A DNA stretch of 64,000 nucleotides from Mycobacterium sp. (GCA_003987775.1 RXJD01000019.1:1-64000); one strand, 5' to 3'; counted from the first letter of the stretch, positions 10,244 through 21,822 are shown. Made by a program: numbers and translations. The notes: generated from the sequence alone by a model not told the origin.

Positions 10244-11425
10244 ATGACGACGTCGGTGATCGTTGCTGGGGCTCGGACGCCCATCGGCAAACTGATGGGT
10301 TCACTCAAGGACTTCAGTGCCAGCGGCCTCGGTGCCATCGCGATCAAGGCCGCGCTGGAAAAGGCCAACGTGCCGGCATCGCTGGTCGAGTACGTGATCA
10401 TGGGGCAGGTGCTCACCGCTGGTGCCGGGCAGATGCCGGCGCGTCAGTCGGCCGTGGGCGCCGGCATCGGCTGGGACGTCCCGGCCCTGACCATCAACAA
10501 GATGTGCCTGTCCGGAATCGACTCCATCGCCCTGGCTGACCAGCTGATTCGCGCCGGTGAGTTCGACGTTGTGGTCGCCGGCGGCCAGGAGTCGATGACC
10601 AAGGCGCCGCACCTGCTGATGGACAGCAGGGCCGGCTACAAGTACGGCGACGTCACGGTGCTCGACCACATGGCCTACGACGGCCTGCACGACGTGTTCA
10701 CCGACCAGCCCATGGGCGCGCTGACCGAACAGCGCAACGACGTCGACAAGTTCACCCGCCAGCAACAGGACGAGTACGCGGCGCAGTCGCACCAAAAGGC
10801 CGCTGCCGCATGGAAAGACGGCGTGTTCGCCGACGAGGTGGTCCCAGTGCAGATCCCGCAGCGCAAGGGCGATCCGCTGCAGTTCAGCGAGGATGAAGGC
10901 ATCCGGGCCAACACCACCGCCGACTCGCTGGCCGGGCTCAAACCCGCGTTCCGCAAGGACGGCACCATTACGGCCGGTTCGGCATCGCAGATCTCCGACG
11001 GTGCGGCCGCGGTCGTGGTCATGAACAAGGAGAAGGCTCAGGAGCTCGGTTTGACCTGGCTGGTCGAGATCGGCGCGCATGGCGTGGTGGCCGGGCCGGA
11101 TTCCACGCTGCAGTCCCAGCCCGCCAACGCCATCAAGAAGGCGCTCGCCCGCGAGGGGATCTCGGTCGACCAGCTTGACGTGGTGGAGATCAACGAGGCC
11201 TTTGCGGCAGTGGCTCTGGCCTCGACCAAGGAACTCGGCATCAACCCGGACATCGTCAACGTCAACGGCGGTGCGATTGCCGTCGGGCACCCCATTGGAA
11301 TGTCGGGAGCACGCATCACGCTGCACGTTGCGCTGGAATTGGCGCGTCGTGGATCGGGCTACGGTGTCGCGGCGCTGTGTGGCGCCGGCGGGCAGGGTGA
11401 CGCACTGATTCTGCGGGCCGGGTAA
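10244..11425 (+). CDS. fadA4: acetyl-CoA acetyltransferase (thiolase)
   Basis: 393 aa, the normal thiolase length. It condenses or cleaves acetoacetyl-CoA and related 3-ketoacyl-CoA. Catalytic residues are visible: nucleophile Cys88 in NKMCLSG, His349 in GHPIGMSG and Cys379 in CGAGGQG. A very strong ribosome site (TAGGAGGTTTC) precedes the ATG. Gene order matches Rv1323 (fadA4). The stop codon lies in the loop of a GC-rich hairpin. Confidence 0.95.
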   Translation: MTTSVIVAGARTPIGKLMGSLKDFSASGLGAIAIKAALEKANVPASLVEYVIMGQVLTAGAGQMPARQSAVGAGIGWDVPALTINKMCLSGIDSIALADQLIRAGEFDVVVAGGQESMTKAPHLLMDSRAGYKYGDVTVLDHMAYDGLHDVFTDQPMGALTEQRNDVDKFTRQQQDEYAAQSHQKAAAAWKDGVFADEVVPVQIPQRKGDPLQFSEDEGIRANTTADSLAGLKPAFRKDGTITAGSASQISDGAAAVVVMNKEKAQELGLTWLVEIGAHGVVAGPDSTLQSQPANAIKKALAREGISVDQLDVVEINEAFAAVALASTKELGINPDIVNVNGGAIAVGHPIGMSGARITLHVALELARRGSGYGVAALCGAGGQGDALILRAG

Positions 11426-11434
11426 CCGGCCCGC
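11413..11434 (+). terminator. hairpin enclosing the fadA4 stop codon
   Basis: Perfect 9-bp arms GCGGGCCGG / CCGGCCCGC around a 4-base loop GTAA that contains the TAA stop of fadA4. There is no T-run, as is common for mycobacterial terminators. A terminator role is inferred from shape and place. Confidence 0.6.
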
Positions 11435-11601
11435 GCGGCTGGCGAGTTTGCTGGCATGGTGCCGTGGCGGATACTGTCGGCATTACTGTGAGATTGGTCA
11501 TAGCTCCGGCCCGAGGGCGTGCGAAGCCGAATTCCAGCTACTTTTCTTCCGCGCAGGAGGTCGCCGCGAGCAGGTCCTGACGGCGTGACAGACTTGAGAC
11601 C

Positions 11602-12549
11602 GTGACACGTCCCCGACCCTCGATCGGGCCTGCGTTGGCCGGTGCGGTCGACCTGTCCGGTCTCAAGCAACGCGCACAGCAGAAGGCCAGTGCGCCTCCG
11701 GGCGGCTCCGGTGGCCCGGGTGGTACTGGCGGCTCCGGCGGTCCCGGCGGCTCCAGTGGTCCCGGCATCATTCAGGTCACCGAGGCCAATTTCGAGGACG
11801 AGGTCATCAACCGGTCCGACGAGATCCCGGTCGTGGTGCTGCTGTGGTCGCCCCGCAGCGAGGTGTGCGTCGACCTGCTCGAGACGCTCGCCGGCCTGGC
11901 CGCCGACGACAACGGCACGTGGGCGCTGGCCGCGGCCAACGTCGACGCCGCGCCCGGCATAGCCCGGATCTTCGGCGTGCAGGCGGTCCCGACCGTGGTG
12001 GCTCTGGCGGCGGCGCAACCGGTTTCCAGCTTCCAGGGGCCGCAGCCGGCTGATCAGTTGCGGCGCTGGATCGACTCGCTGCTCGACGCCACGGCCGGGA
12101 AGCTCCGGGGCGGCTCCGGCTCCGGGCAGCCGGAGGAAGTCGATCCGGTGGTCGCGCAGGCGCGTCAGGAACTCGAGGCCGGTGACTTCGACGCGGCCAA
12201 ACGGTCCTATGAAGCAGTCCTGGAGTCCGACCCCGGCAGCGTGGAAGCCAAGGGAGCCATCCGCCAGATCGGATTCCTCAGCCGCGCGACCGCGCATCCG
12301 CCCGAGTCGGTTGCGACGGCCGATGCGGCCCCCGACGACATCGATGCGGCCTTCGCTGCCGCCGACGTCCAGATCCTCAGCCAGGATGTCACCGGCGCCT
12401 TCGACCGTCTGATCGGATTGATCCGCCGGACGTCGGGCGATGACCGCAGCAGGGTGCGCACCCGGCTCATCGAGCTGTTCGAACTCTTCGACCCGGCCGA
12501 CCCCGAAGTGGTCGCCGGCCGCCGCAGCCTGGCCAACGCGCTGTACTGA
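11602..12549 (+). CDS. thioredoxin-like protein with TPR region (YbbN/CnoX type)
   Basis: 315 aa. After a Gly-rich linker (about residues 32-54, built from GGSGG-like units) comes a thioredoxin fold (about 55-170) and a helical TPR-like C-terminal half, the plan of YbbN/CnoX chaperedoxins that protect proteins and hand them to chaperonins. The usual WCxxC site is replaced by WSPRSEVC, so only one cysteine remains and disulfide reductase activity is unlikely. GTG start; position equals Rv1324. In M. tuberculosis a PE_PGRS gene separates it from glgB; here only a hairpin does. Confidence 0.85.
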   Translation: MTRPRPSIGPALAGAVDLSGLKQRAQQKASAPPGGSGGPGGTGGSGGPGGSSGPGIIQVTEANFEDEVINRSDEIPVVVLLWSPRSEVCVDLLETLAGLAADDNGTWALAAANVDAAPGIARIFGVQAVPTVVALAAAQPVSSFQGPQPADQLRRWIDSLLDATAGKLRGGSGSGQPEEVDPVVAQARQELEAGDFDAAKRSYEAVLESDPGSVEAKGAIRQIGFLSRATAHPPESVATADAAPDDIDAAFAAADVQILSQDVTGAFDRLIGLIRRTSGDDRSRVRTRLIELFELFDPADPEVVAGRRSLANALY

Positions 12550-12559
12550 CAGGTTTTCC

Positions 12560-12619
12560 GCGAGCAGGCACAAAATCGCCCTGGAACGCGCGTTCCGGGG
12601 CGATTTTGTGCCTGCTCGC
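12560..12619. terminator. bidirectional terminator, 21-bp perfect arms with inner palindrome
   Basis: Between two convergent genes. The outer arms (12560-12580 and 12599-12619) start GCGAGCAGGCAC and pair without mismatch over 21 bp. The 18-base loop itself contains the palindrome GGAACGCGCGTTCC, so the hairpin can extend to about 30 bp. AAAA/TTTT lies inside the arms. Its symmetry lets it act on both strands. Confidence 0.85.
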
Positions 12620-12634
12620 CAAGGGGGGCCGGGC

Positions 12635-14830
12635 CTAGGCGGGTTCGAGCCAGATCGCGGACAGCGGTGGCAACACCAGCACCGCTGATGCGGGGCGACC
12701 GTGCCACGGGTCGTCGGTGGCGTCGACGCCGCCGAGGTTGCCGATTCCCGAACCGTTGTAGACCGTCGCGTCGGTGTTGAGCACCTCGCGCCACCGGCCG
12801 GCCTGGGGCAGGCCCAGGCGGTAGTTGCCGTGTTCAGCTCCGGCGAAGTTGAACACACACGCCAGCACCGAGCCGTCGCTGCCGTAGCGCAGGAAGCTCA
12901 GCACGTTGTTGCCCGAGTCGTTGGCGTCGATCCACGAATAGCCCTCGGGTGTCGTGTCCCTGCTCCACAGTGCGGGGTGACTCGAGTAGATCCCGTTGAT
13001 GTCCCGGACCAGGCGCAGCACGCCGTTGGAGAAACCCTGCTCATCGAGCTGCCACCAGTCCAGGCCGCGTTCCTCTGACCACTCGGCGCGCTGGCCGAAC
13101 TCCTGGCCCATGAACAGCAACTGCTTACCGGGGTGAGCCCACTGGTAGGCGAGCAGGCTGCGCAGCCCGGCCGCTTTGGCGTGGTTGTCGCCGGGCATCC
13201 GCCCCCACAACGTGCCCTTGCCGTGCACCACCTCGTCGTGGCTGAGCGGCAGCACGTAGTTCTCGCTGAACGCATACAGCATCGAGAAGGTCATCTCGTG
13301 GTGGTGGTAGGTGCGATAGATCGGGTCGCGGCTGAAGTAGTCGAGCGTGTCGTGCATCCAGCCCATGTTCCACTTCATCGAAAAGCCCAGCCCGCCAAGG
13401 CTGGTCGGCCGGGTGACGCCCGGCCACGACGTCGACTCCTCGGCGATGGTGACGATACCGGGCGCGGCCTTGTGCGCGGTGGCGTTCATCTCCTGCAGGA
13501 ACTGCACCGCCTCCAGGTTCTCCCGACCGCCATAGATGTTCGGCGTCCAACCCCCCTCGGGGCGCGAGTAATCCAGATACAACATCGACGCGACCGCATC
13601 GACCCGCAGGCCGTCCATGTGGAACTCCTGTAGCCAGTACAGGGCATTGGCCACCAGGAAGTTCCGTACTTCCGGACGTCCGAAGTCGAAAACGTAGGTA
13701 CCCCAGTCCAATTGCTCGCCGCGCTTGGGGTCGGAGTGTTCGTAGAGCGGGGTTCCGTCGAAGCGCCCCAGTGCCCATGCGTCTTTCGGGAAGTGGGCCG
13801 GCACCCAGTCCACGATGACACCGATGCCGGCGTGGTGCAGAGCGTCGACCAGTGTCCGGAATTCATCCGGAGTGCCGAAGCGAGATGACGGTGCGTAGTA
13901 GGAGGTCACCTGGTAACCCCAGGACCCGCCGAAGGGGTGCTCGGCCACCGGCAGCAACTCCACGTGCGTGAACCCTTGCTCGACAACGTATTCGGTGAGC
14001 TGCTCGGCGAGCTCTCGATACCCGAGTCCGGGACGCCACGAGCCGAGGTGCACTTCGTAGGTGCTCATCGGCTCGAAAACCGGGTTGCGCTGGGCGCGCT
14101 GCTGCAGCCATTCCTGGTCGTTCCAGGTGTACTCGCTCACCGTCACGCGCGACGCGGTCTGCGGCGGCACCTCGGTGCCGAACGCGAACGGGTCGGCACG
14201 ATCGGTGACGGCGCCGTCGGCGCCGTGCACCCTGAACTTGTACAGGCCGTCGATCGGAAAGTCGGGCCAGAACAGCTCCCAGACGCCGGAGGAACCCAGC
14301 GTCCGCATCGGGGCGTCGGTACCGGTCCAGCCGTTGAACTCGCCGATCAGGCTGACGCCCTTGGCATTCGGTGCCCACACCGCGAACGACACGCCGCTGA
14401 CCGTGCCGTCGGGCGTGGTGAACGAACGGGGATGGGCGCCCAGCACCTCCCAGAGGCGTTCGTGGCGTCCCTCGGCGAACAGGTGCAGGTCGACCTCGCC
14501 CAGGGTGGGCAGGAACCGGTAGGCGTCGGCCACCGTGTGCGGTTCGGACCCGTCATAGGTCACCTCGAGCCGGTAGTCGACGAGGTCGGCGAACGGCAGG
14601 GCGACGGCGAACACCCCAGAATCGATGTGCTCCAAGGGCACTCTGTCTTCGCCGACGAGGGCGACGACGCTGGCCGCGTGCGGACGGAACGCCCGGATGA
14701 CGGTGTGGTCGCCGTATTCGTGCGCGCCCAGAATGCCGTGTGGGTTGTGATTAGTACCTGCTATCAGGCTGGCCAGTTCGGCGGGATCGGGCGCCAGATG
14801 CGTTTTGGCGAGTTCATCGGTGTGATTCAC
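12635..14830 (-). CDS. glgB: 1,4-alpha-glucan branching enzyme GlgB
   Basis: 731 aa. It cuts alpha-1,4 chains and rejoins them as alpha-1,6 branches in glycogen, capsular glucan and GlgE-derived glucan. An N-terminal carbohydrate-binding module ([21 protein letters not shown]) is followed by a GH13 barrel with nucleophile Asp in [13 protein letters not shown], acid Glu in [10 protein letters not shown] and [11 protein letters not shown], then a beta C-domain. It begins six bases after glgE ends, so the two form an operon, as in M. tuberculosis (Rv1326c-Rv1327c). It supplies the branching step of the trehalose-to-glucan GlgE route. Confidence 0.97.
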   Translation of the reverse strand: MNHTDELAKTHLAPDPAELASLIAGTNHNPHGILGAHEYGDHTVIRAFRPHAASVVALVGEDRVPLEHIDSGVFAVALPFADLVDYRLEVTYDGSEPHTVADAYRFLPTLGEVDLHLFAEGRHERLWEVLGAHPRSFTTPDGTVSGVSFAVWAPNAKGVSLIGEFNGWTGTDAPMRTLGSSGVWELFWPDFPIDGLYKFRVHGADGAVTDRADPFAFGTEVPPQTASRVTVSEYTWNDQEWLQQRAQRNPVFEPMSTYEVHLGSWRPGLGYRELAEQLTEYVVEQGFTHVELLPVAEHPFGGSWGYQVTSYYAPSSRFGTPDEFRTLVDALHHAGIGVIVDWVPAHFPKDAWALGRFDGTPLYEHSDPKRGEQLDWGTYVFDFGRPEVRNFLVANALYWLQEFHMDGLRVDAVASMLYLDYSRPEGGWTPNIYGGRENLEAVQFLQEMNATAHKAAPGIVTIAEESTSWPGVTRPTSLGGLGFSMKWNMGWMHDTLDYFSRDPIYRTYHHHEMTFSMLYAFSENYVLPLSHDEVVHGKGTLWGRMPGDNHAKAAGLRSLLAYQWAHPGKQLLFMGQEFGQRAEWSEERGLDWWQLDEQGFSNGVLRLVRDINGIYSSHPALWSRDTTPEGYSWIDANDSGNNVLSFLRYGSDGSVLACVFNFAGAEHGNYRLGLPQAGRWREVLNTDATVYNGSGIGNLGGVDATDDPWHGRPASAVLVLPPLSAIWLEPA

Positions 14831-14836
14831 TTGCCC

Positions 14837-16924
14837 TCACCTCCTGCCTAGCAGCGTGATTCGGGATTCTTCGGGTACGAGCGGCATGTTGATGATGTGG
14901 GCGACGGCGCGCCCCGGGTCGATGCGGATGTAATTGGATTGCCCCCATTGGTATTCCTCGCCGGTGATCTCGTCGCGCACCCAGAAGCGCTCGTAGGGCT
15001 CCATGCCCAGTGCTGCCATGTCCAGGTGCAGAATCGCTTCTTCGGGCCCGAATGCGTTCAGCGTCACCACCACCAGCACGCAGTCGCCGGTTTCCGCGTC
15101 GAACTTGCTGTAAGCCAGCAGCGCGTCGTTGTCCACCGTGTGGAAGTGGATGGTGCGCAGCTGCTGCAGAGCCGGGTGCAGCCGCCGAATCTCGTTGAGC
15201 CGGGCGATGAACGGCTCCAACGACCGGCCTTCGGCCAGCGCGCCGGCGAAGTCGCGGGGCCGCAATTCGTACTTTTCCGAGTCGAGGTATTCCTCGCTGC
15301 CTTCGCGCACCGCGCGGTGCTCGAAGAGCTCGTAGCCGGAGTACACCCCCCACGCCGGGCTCATCGTTGCCGCCAGCACCGCGCGGATGGCGAACATGCC
15401 CGGACCGTTGTGCTGCAGCACCTCGTGCAGGATGTCCGGGGTGTTGACGAACAGATTCGGCGTCCGGAAGTCGGCGAGCTTGGCGATGTCGTTGCCGAAC
15501 TCGGTGAGCTCCCACTTCGCCGTGCGCCAGGTGAAGTAGCTGTAGGACTGCGTGAAGCCCAGCTTGGCCAGCCCGTACTGGCGGGCCGGCGGGGTGAACG
15601 CCTCGGACAGGAACAGCACATCGGGGTCGACGGCCTTCACCTGGCCGATCAGCCAGGCCCAGAAGTCCGGTGGCTTGGTGTGCGGGTTGTCCACCCGAAA
15701 CACCTTGACCCCGTGCTGAATCCAGTGACGCACCACCCGCAGCACCTCGTTGTAGAGCCCGGCGGGATCGTTGTCGAAGTTGAGCGGATAGATGTCCTGG
15801 TATTTCTTCGGCGGGTTCTCCGCGTAGGCGATGGTGCCGTCGGGCAGTTCGGTGAACCATTGGCGGTGGTCCCGGGCCCACGGGTGGTCCGGGGCGCACT
15901 GCAGCGCCAGGTCCAGCGCCACCTCCATGCCTAATTCTCTTGTAGCCGAGACGAAGTCGTCGAAGTCGTCGATCGTGCCCAGCGCCGGGTGGACGGCGTC
16001 GTGGCCGCCCTCGTCGCTGCCGATGGCCCAGGGCGATCCCACGTCGCCCGCGGCGGCGGTCGGATTGTTGTTGCGCCCCTTGCGGTGCACCTTGCCGATC
16101 GGGTGGATCGGCGGCAGGTAAACCACATCGAATCCCATATCGGCGATCCGGGGCAGCGCCGCCGCGGCAGTGGCGAACGTACCGTGCACCGGGCGGCCTT
16201 CGGCGTCCCAGCCGCCGGTGGAGCGGGGGAACATCTCGTACCACGACCCGAAACGAGCCAGGGTCCGGTCCACCCAGATGCCGTACTGCTGGCCACGGGT
16301 GACCAACTCGCGCAACGGGAACTGGTCGAGCAGGTCCTCGACGTCGGGTGCCAGTGCCAACGCGGTGCGGGTCAACGGATCACCGGGCTTGCGCAGAGCC
16401 GCGGCGGCATCGAGCAGCGGGTTCCGCTGTTGGCGCGGGACGCCGGTGGCGGCGCGTTCGAACAGTGCGGCGCCCACCAGCAGATCGTTGGAGAGTTCCT
16501 TTTCGCCCTGGCCCGCATCGAGTTTGGCGACCAGTCCGTGGCGCCAGGAATGAATCGGGTCACCCCATCCGTCTACCCGGAAAGTCCACAATCCCACCCT
16601 GTCCGGCGCGAATTGTCCGTGGAACACGTAGGGCTCCAGGCCCATCGTCATCGGAAACTGCCGCGGTTTGACCTTCTCGGCGACTTCGACGCCCCCAGTC
16701 TCCTGCTCGGCGGCGGCTTGCACGGCTTTCATCCCGCGCGCATCGGTGACGTGGGGGTAGCGGCTGCCGAGGTAGCGCACGACCAGGGTCGCCGCCACCG
16801 CCTCGTGCCCCTCGCGCCACACCGCCGCGCTGACCGGAATCACCTCACCGACCACCGCCTTGGCGGGATACGTACCACACGAGACCACGGGCTGAACGTC
16901 GTCGATCTCGATACGACCGGGCAC
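14837..16924 (-). CDS. glgE: GlgE, alpha-1,4-glucan:maltose-1-phosphate maltosyltransferase
   Basis: 695 aa. It transfers maltosyl units from maltose-1-phosphate onto alpha-1,4-glucan; loss of this enzyme is lethal in M. tuberculosis through build-up of its substrate. It is a GH13 subfamily 3 member with nucleophile Asp in [12 protein letters not shown], Glu in FLSEAFTPP, and the signatures [18 protein letters not shown] and [16 protein letters not shown] at 16924 is the first usable start: the upstream frame encodes EWSDW, like the longer M. tuberculosis N-terminus, but holds no start codon before a stop. It is co-transcribed with glgB and divergent from glgP, with about 258 bases between them in which I see no gene. 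Confidence 0.97.
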   Translation of the reverse strand: MPGRIEIDDVQPVVSCGTYPAKAVVGEVIPVSAAVWREGHEAVAATLVVRYLGSRYPHVTDARGMKAVQAAAEQETGGVEVAEKVKPRQFPMTMGLEPYVFHGQFAPDRVGLWTFRVDGWGDPIHSWRHGLVAKLDAGQGEKELSNDLLVGAALFERAATGVPRQQRNPLLDAAAALRKPGDPLTRTALALAPDVEDLLDQFPLRELVTRGQQYGIWVDRTLARFGSWYEMFPRSTGGWDAEGRPVHGTFATAAAALPRIADMGFDVVYLPPIHPIGKVHRKGRNNNPTAAAGDVGSPWAIGSDEGGHDAVHPALGTIDDFDDFVSATRELGMEVALDLALQCAPDHPWARDHRQWFTELPDGTIAYAENPPKKYQDIYPLNFDNDPAGLYNEVLRVVRHWIQHGVKVFRVDNPHTKPPDFWAWLIGQVKAVDPDVLFLSEAFTPPARQYGLAKLGFTQSYSYFTWRTAKWELTEFGNDIAKLADFRTPNLFVNTPDILHEVLQHNGPGMFAIRAVLAATMSPAWGVYSGYELFEHRAVREGSEEYLDSEKYELRPRDFAGALAEGRSLEPFIARLNEIRRLHPALQQLRTIHFHTVDNDALLAYSKFDAETGDCVLVVVTLNAFGPEEAILHLDMAALGMEPYERFWVRDEITGEEYQWGQSNYIRIDPGRAVAHIINMPLVPEESRITLLGRR

Positions 16925-17182
16925 CCAATCACTCCATTCGATTTCCCGGCTCTTCGGCGGCCCGTCGTTGCGCCGCGTCGTCGCCGGGGCGTTCCGGATT
17001 CGTCACCCCAGGCGGCCGCACGGTCGTCGTTGAGGTGTTATTCGTCAGCTCGATGTCTGTCGCCTCTTTGCGCCCCATACCCACCCTAGTGTCCTGCTAC
17101 ACCGGCGGGTGCTGAAGCACACTCGGCACGTGCCGGCCACGGATCGCTGCACGCAGCGAAAACCGCACTAAGGTTGAGATGC

Positions 17183-19762
17183 GTGAAAGCCCTCCGCCGC
17201 TTTACCGTCCGCGCCCACCTTCCTGACCGCCTGGCTGCGCTCGACCAGCTGTCGACCAACCTGCGCTGGTCGTGGGAGAAACCCACGCAGGACCTGTTCG
17301 CGAGCATCGACCCGGACCTGTGGTTCAAATGCGGCAAGGACCCGGTTGCGGTGCTGGGCGCCGTCAAGCCCGCGCGGCTCGACGAGTTGGCGTCCGACGA
17401 GCATTTCCTGCGCAGGCTCGACGAACTCGCAGCCGACTTGAACGACTATCTGACCCGTCCGCTCTGGTATCAGCAACAGGAAGCGGCCGGGGTCGTGATG
17501 CCCACCGGGATCGCCTATTTCTCGATGGAATTCGGCGTCGCGGAAGTGCTGCCGAATTATTCCGGTGGCCTCGGGATCCTGGCCGGTGATCATCTGAAGT
17601 CGGCCTCGGATCTGGGGTTGCCGCTGATCGCGGTCGGCCTGTATTACCGCTCCGGCTACTTCCGGCAGTCCCTGACCGCCGACGGTTGGCAGCAGGAGAC
17701 CTACCCGTCGCTGGACCCGCAGGGATTGCCATTGCGGTTGCTGACCGACGCCACCGGTGACCCGGTGCTGGTCGAATTGGCGTTGCCGGATTCCGCGCGG
17801 CTGCGGGCGCGGGTGTGGGTGGCGCAGGTCGGTCGGGTGCCGCTGCTGCTGCTGGATTCCGATGTGCCCGAGAACGAGCATGATCTGCGGAGCGTCACCG
17901 ACCGTCTGTACGGCGGCGATCAGGAACACCGCATCAAGCAGGAGATTCTGGCCGGCATCGGCGGGGTGCGGGCGATCCGTGCGTTCACTGCGATCGAGGG
18001 TCGTCCGGCCCCCGAGGTGTTCCACATGAATGAGGGCCACGCCGGCTTCCTCGGTGCCGAACGCATCCGGGAGCTGGTCACCGAGGCGGGACTCGACTAC
18101 GACACCGCTGTGACGGTGGTGCGGTCCAGCACGGTATTCACCACACACACCCCGGTCCCGGCCGGCATCGACCGGTTCCCGGTGGAGATGGTGCAGCGGT
18201 ACTTCGACGACGAAGGCGACAGCGTGACCACGCTCCTGCCGGGCGTACCGACACAGCGGATCCTCGCCCTGGGCGCCGAGGAGGATCCTGCGAAGTTCAA
18301 CATGGCCCACATGGGGCTGCGCTTGGCGCAGCGGGCCAACGGGGTGTCGCTGTTGCACGGCGAGGTGAGCCGGGAGATGTTCAATGAACTCTGGCCTGGC
18401 TTCGACCCCGCCGAGGTGCCGATCGGGTCGATCACCAACGGCGTGCACGCGCGTACCTGGGCTGCCCCCCAGTGGCTGCAACTGGGCCGCGAGCTGGCGG
18501 GGTCCGACTCGTTCAGCGAGCCCGCCGTGTGGTTGCGGCTGCAGCAGGTCGACCCGGGGCATCTGTGGTGGATCCGGTCCCAGCTGCGCGAGCTGCTGGT
18601 CGAGGACATTCGGGCGCGGCTGCGGCAGTCGTGGCTTGAGCGGGGCGCATCTGAAGCCGAGTTAGGTTGGATCGCAAAGGCATTCGATCCCAACGTGCTG
18701 ACGGTCGGGTTCGCCCGGCGAGTCCCGACGTACAAGCGGCTTACCCTGATGCTGCGCGACCCGAGCCGGCTGGAGCGCCTGCTGCTGGACGAGGAACGCC
18801 CGATTCAGCTGATCGTCGCCGGCAAGTCGCACCCCGCCGACGACGGCGGCAAGGCGCTGATCCAGCAGGTGGTGCGGTTCGCCGACCGGCCGGAGGTGCG
18901 GCACCGGATCGCGTTTCTGCCGAACTACGACATGTCGATGGCGCGGTTGCTGTACTGGGGCTGCGACGTGTGGCTGAACAACCCGCTGCGGCCGCTGGAG
19001 GCCTGCGGCACGTCGGGCATGAAGAGCGCCCTCAACGGCGGCCTGAACCTGTCGATCCGCGACGGCTGGTGGGATGAGTGGTACGACGGCGAAAACGGTT
19101 GGGAGATACCGTCCGCCGACGGTGTCGCCGATGAGGACCGGCGTGACGACCTGGAGGCCACCGCGCTCTACAACCTGCTGGAGCAGGCGGTGGCACCGAA
19201 GTTTTACGAACGCGACGAGCATGGGGTGCCGCCGCGCTGGATCGAGATGGTGCGACACACCCTGCAGACATTGGGCCCCAAGGTGCTGGCCTCCCGGATG
19301 GTCACCGACTACGTCGAGCGTTACTACACCCCGGCGGCCCAGTCGCGGCGCAGCACCATCGCGGACGCGTTCGAGCCGGCTCGTGAGTTGACGGCGTACC
19401 GGCGGCGGGCCGAGGAGGCGTGGCCCCGGATCGTCGTCACCGATGTCGACAGCACCGGACTGCCCGACACTCCGCTGCTCGGGTCGAAACTGACGTTGAC
19501 CGCGACCGTCCAGTTAGCGGGGCTGGCGCCCGATGAGGTGACGGTGCAGGCGGTGCTGGGCCGGGTCGACAGCGGCGACGAGCTGCTCGACCCGCTGACC
19601 GTGGAGATGACGTATACCGGCAGCGCCGAGGGTGGCAACCAGGTCTTCTCCACGACGACGCCGCTGCCCCTGGCCGGGGCGCTGGGTTACACGGTGCGGG
19701 TGCTGCCGCGTCACCCGATGCTGGCCGCCAGCAGCGAGCTGGGCCTGGTCACATTGGCCTGA
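17183..19762 (+). CDS. glgP: glycogen/maltodextrin phosphorylase
   Basis: 859 aa. It releases glucose-1-phosphate from the ends of alpha-1,4-glucan using pyridoxal phosphate. The PLP lysine lies in GTSGMKSALNGGLNLS, and SWEKPTQDLF and YFSMEFGVAEVLPNYSGGLG mark the N-terminal part. This long actinobacterial type ends with an added beta domain (about residues 740-859). An upstream TTG is in frame, but GTG at 17183 gives MKALRRFTVRAHLP, the known mycobacterial N-terminus. Divergent from glgE-glgB, so glucan synthesis and breakdown share one control region. Confidence 0.95.
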   Translation: MKALRRFTVRAHLPDRLAALDQLSTNLRWSWEKPTQDLFASIDPDLWFKCGKDPVAVLGAVKPARLDELASDEHFLRRLDELAADLNDYLTRPLWYQQQEAAGVVMPTGIAYFSMEFGVAEVLPNYSGGLGILAGDHLKSASDLGLPLIAVGLYYRSGYFRQSLTADGWQQETYPSLDPQGLPLRLLTDATGDPVLVELALPDSARLRARVWVAQVGRVPLLLLDSDVPENEHDLRSVTDRLYGGDQEHRIKQEILAGIGGVRAIRAFTAIEGRPAPEVFHMNEGHAGFLGAERIRELVTEAGLDYDTAVTVVRSSTVFTTHTPVPAGIDRFPVEMVQRYFDDEGDSVTTLLPGVPTQRILALGAEEDPAKFNMAHMGLRLAQRANGVSLLHGEVSREMFNELWPGFDPAEVPIGSITNGVHARTWAAPQWLQLGRELAGSDSFSEPAVWLRLQQVDPGHLWWIRSQLRELLVEDIRARLRQSWLERGASEAELGWIAKAFDPNVLTVGFARRVPTYKRLTLMLRDPSRLERLLLDEERPIQLIVAGKSHPADDGGKALIQQVVRFADRPEVRHRIAFLPNYDMSMARLLYWGCDVWLNNPLRPLEACGTSGMKSALNGGLNLSIRDGWWDEWYDGENGWEIPSADGVADEDRRDDLEATALYNLLEQAVAPKFYERDEHGVPPRWIEMVRHTLQTLGPKVLASRMVTDYVERYYTPAAQSRRSTIADAFEPARELTAYRRRAEEAWPRIVVTDVDSTGLPDTPLLGSKLTLTATVQLAGLAPDEVTVQAVLGRVDSGDELLDPLTVEMTYTGSAEGGNQVFSTTTPLPLAGALGYTVRVLPRHPMLAASSELGLVTLA

Positions 19763-19770
19763 GTCTCCAC

Positions 19771-19833
19771 CGCGAGCAGACGCGAAATCGCACTCTAATC
19801 ACGGAGAGTCGTGCGATTTCGCGTCTGTTCGCG
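19771..19833. terminator. bidirectional terminator between glgP and dinG
   Basis: 23-bp arms (19771-19793 and 19811-19833) starting CGCGAGCAGACGCGAAAT, with a single G/T mismatch, and a 17-base centre. It lies exactly between two convergent genes. The flanks GCGAGCAG and CTG(C/T)TCGC are shared with the hairpin at 12560-12619, so the two may belong to one repeat family. Confidence 0.85.
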
Positions 19834-19842
19834 CCAAGCGAG

Positions 19843-21822
19843 TCAGCGCGGCGGCGGGGAGTCGCGCAAACGCGTGAGGGCGGCGCGGACCTGCTGGGCG
19901 TTGGTGGTCTGCCAGAACGGCGGCAGCGACGCGCGCAGGTAGTCGCCGTAGCGTGCCGTCACCATGCGCGAATCCAGCACCGCGACCACACCGCGATCAG
20001 AGACCCGGCGCAGCAGCCGGCCCGAACCCTGCGCCAGCAACAGCGCCGCATGACTGGCCGCCACCGCCATGAATCCGTTGCCGCCGCGGGCGGCCACCGC
20101 GCGCTGGCGCGCGCTCAGCAGTGGGTCGTCGGGGCGGGGGAACGGGATGCGATCGATCAGCACCAGGGACAGCGACGGACCCGGGACGTCGACGCCCTGC
20201 CACAGTGACAACGTCCCGAACAGCGATGTCTCGGGGTCCTCGGCGAATTGCTCGACCAGTGCCGAGGTGCTGTCGTCGCCCTGACACAACACGGGGGTGG
20301 CCAGCCGCTCACGCATGGCCTCGGCGGCGGCCCGCGCCGCGCGCATCGACGAGAAGAGCCCCAGTGTGCGACCGCCCGCGGCGGTGATCAACTCCGCGAT
20401 CTCGTTGAGTTGTTCGGCCGAGCCGGTGCCGTCCCGACCGGGCGGCGGCAGATGCGCGGCGACGTAAAGGATCCCCGACTTGGCGTGGCTGAACGGCGAT
20501 CCCACATCGATACCCCGCCACGTCGTGTCTGCTTCGGTGAGGCCCCAGGCCTGCGCCATCGCGTCGAAAGCGCCGCCGACGGTGAGGGTCGCCGATGTCA
20601 GCACGGTCGTGGCACGCGAGAACACTTTCTCGGCCAGCAGGCCGGCCACCGACAAGGGCGCCACGCGCAGCACCGCGCGCGGCGTACCGCGGATCTCCTC
20701 GTGATCCAGCCAGACGATGTCCGTGCGATCGGGGATGGCCGGACCGAACGAATCGAGCATCCGCGCCGCCGTATCGGAGATCTCGATCAATGCCGAGGCC
20801 GCTTCCGCGCGTGCCGCCGCCGCCCGCGCGTCGCTGGTGCTCTCGATCGCCGACCGGGCCGCATTGGCGGCATCGCGCAACGCGGCCAGGTACGTCGCCA
20901 GCTCGTCGTCGAGGTGGTCGATACGGCCCGGCGCGGCGTCGTGGATCGCCGAGGAGAAGGTGGCCGAGGCTGCCTCCAGGCGATCGACCAGTTCCGGGCC
21001 GACCAGTCGCGCGACGCGGCGTGCGGCCACGCCGAGGGTCGCCGACGTCAGCTCGGCGGTGGCCACCGAGGTCACCCGGTCGGTCAATTCGTGCGCTTCG
21101 TCGACCACCAGCAAGGAATGTTCCGGCAGCACCGCGGAGTCCGATACGGCATCGATCGCCAGTAGCGCATGGTTGGTGACGACGACATCGGCGGTTCCGG
21201 CCCGCGCCCGTGCGCGCTCGGAGAAACACTCCGCGCCGAACGAGCAGCGCGCCACCCCGATGCATTCCCGCGCCGAAACGCTGACCTGCGACCAGGACCG
21301 GTCCGGTACACCGGGCTTCAGGTCGTCACGGTCACCGGAGTCCGTTTCGGCCGACCACTCGGTCAGCCGTTGCACGTCGCGGCCCAGCGCCGTAACCGCC
21401 ATCGGGTTGAACAGTTCTTCCTGTGGCCGGTCGTCGGTGTCGTCCCCGGCGCTGCCGTTATGAATCTTGTTCAGGCACAGATAGTTTCGTCGACCCTTCA
21501 ACAGCGCGAAGGTCGGTGGCCGGGGCAGCGCGCCAGCCAGTGAATCGGCCAGCCGGGGCAGGTCGCGGTCGACGAGCTGGCGCTGCAAGGCGATCGTGGC
21601 GGTCGACACGACCACGGGTGCGTCGTCCTCGATTGCCCGGACGATGGAAGGAACCAGGTACGCCAACGACTTTCCGGTGCCGGTGCCGGCCTGCACAACC
21701 AGGTGCTCGCCGGTGTCGAAGGCGCGCGCCACCTCGGTGGCCATTTCCACCTGACCGCTGCGCTCGCTGCCGCCGAGCGCCGATACCGCGATCGCCAGCA
21801 ACGCCGGGACAGACTCGGTCAC
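19843..21822 (-). CDS. dinG: DinG-family ATP-dependent helicase
   Basis: 659 aa of the XPD/DinG superfamily 2 helicases, which unwind 5' overhang, R-loop and G-quadruplex structures. Walker A is GTGTGKS near residue 45 and the DEAH box reads VVDEAHEL. An iron-sulfur cluster is suggested by cysteines in the segment YLCLNK...[19 protein letters not shown]. The C-terminal motifs [13 protein letters not shown] and QGSGRLLR (motif VI) are present. GTG start. The gene begins four bases after pncB ends, so the two are probably co-transcribed as in M. tuberculosis (Rv1329c-Rv1330c). Confidence 0.93.
   Translation of the reverse strand: MTESVPALLAIAVSALGGSERSGQVEMATEVARAFDTGEHLVVQAGTGTGKSLAYLVPSIVRAIEDDAPVVVSTATIALQRQLVDRDLPRLADSLAGALPRPPTFALLKGRRNYLCLNKIHNGSAGDDTDDRPQEELFNPMAVTALGRDVQRLTEWSAETDSGDRDDLKPGVPDRSWSQVSVSARECIGVARCSFGAECFSERARARAGTADVVVTNHALLAIDAVSDSAVLPEHSLLVVDEAHELTDRVTSVATAELTSATLGVAARRVARLVGPELVDRLEAASATFSSAIHDAAPGRIDHLDDELATYLAALRDAANAARSAIESTSDARAAAARAEAASALIEISDTAARMLDSFGPAIPDRTDIVWLDHEEIRGTPRAVLRVAPLSVAGLLAEKVFSRATTVLTSATLTVGGAFDAMAQAWGLTEADTTWRGIDVGSPFSHAKSGILYVAAHLPPPGRDGTGSAEQLNEIAELITAAGGRTLGLFSSMRAARAAAEAMRERLATPVLCQGDDSTSALVEQFAEDPETSLFGTLSLWQGVDVPGPSLSLVLIDRIPFPRPDDPLLSARQRAVAARGGNGFMAVAASHAALLLAQGSGRLLRRVSDRGVVAVLDSRMVTARYGDYLRASLPPFWQTTNAQQVRAALTRLRDSPPPR

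Noticed and set aside
14814..16244. Long minus-strand frame inside glgE
   Set aside because: Shadow in another frame of glgE; Arg/Gly-rich with no domain.
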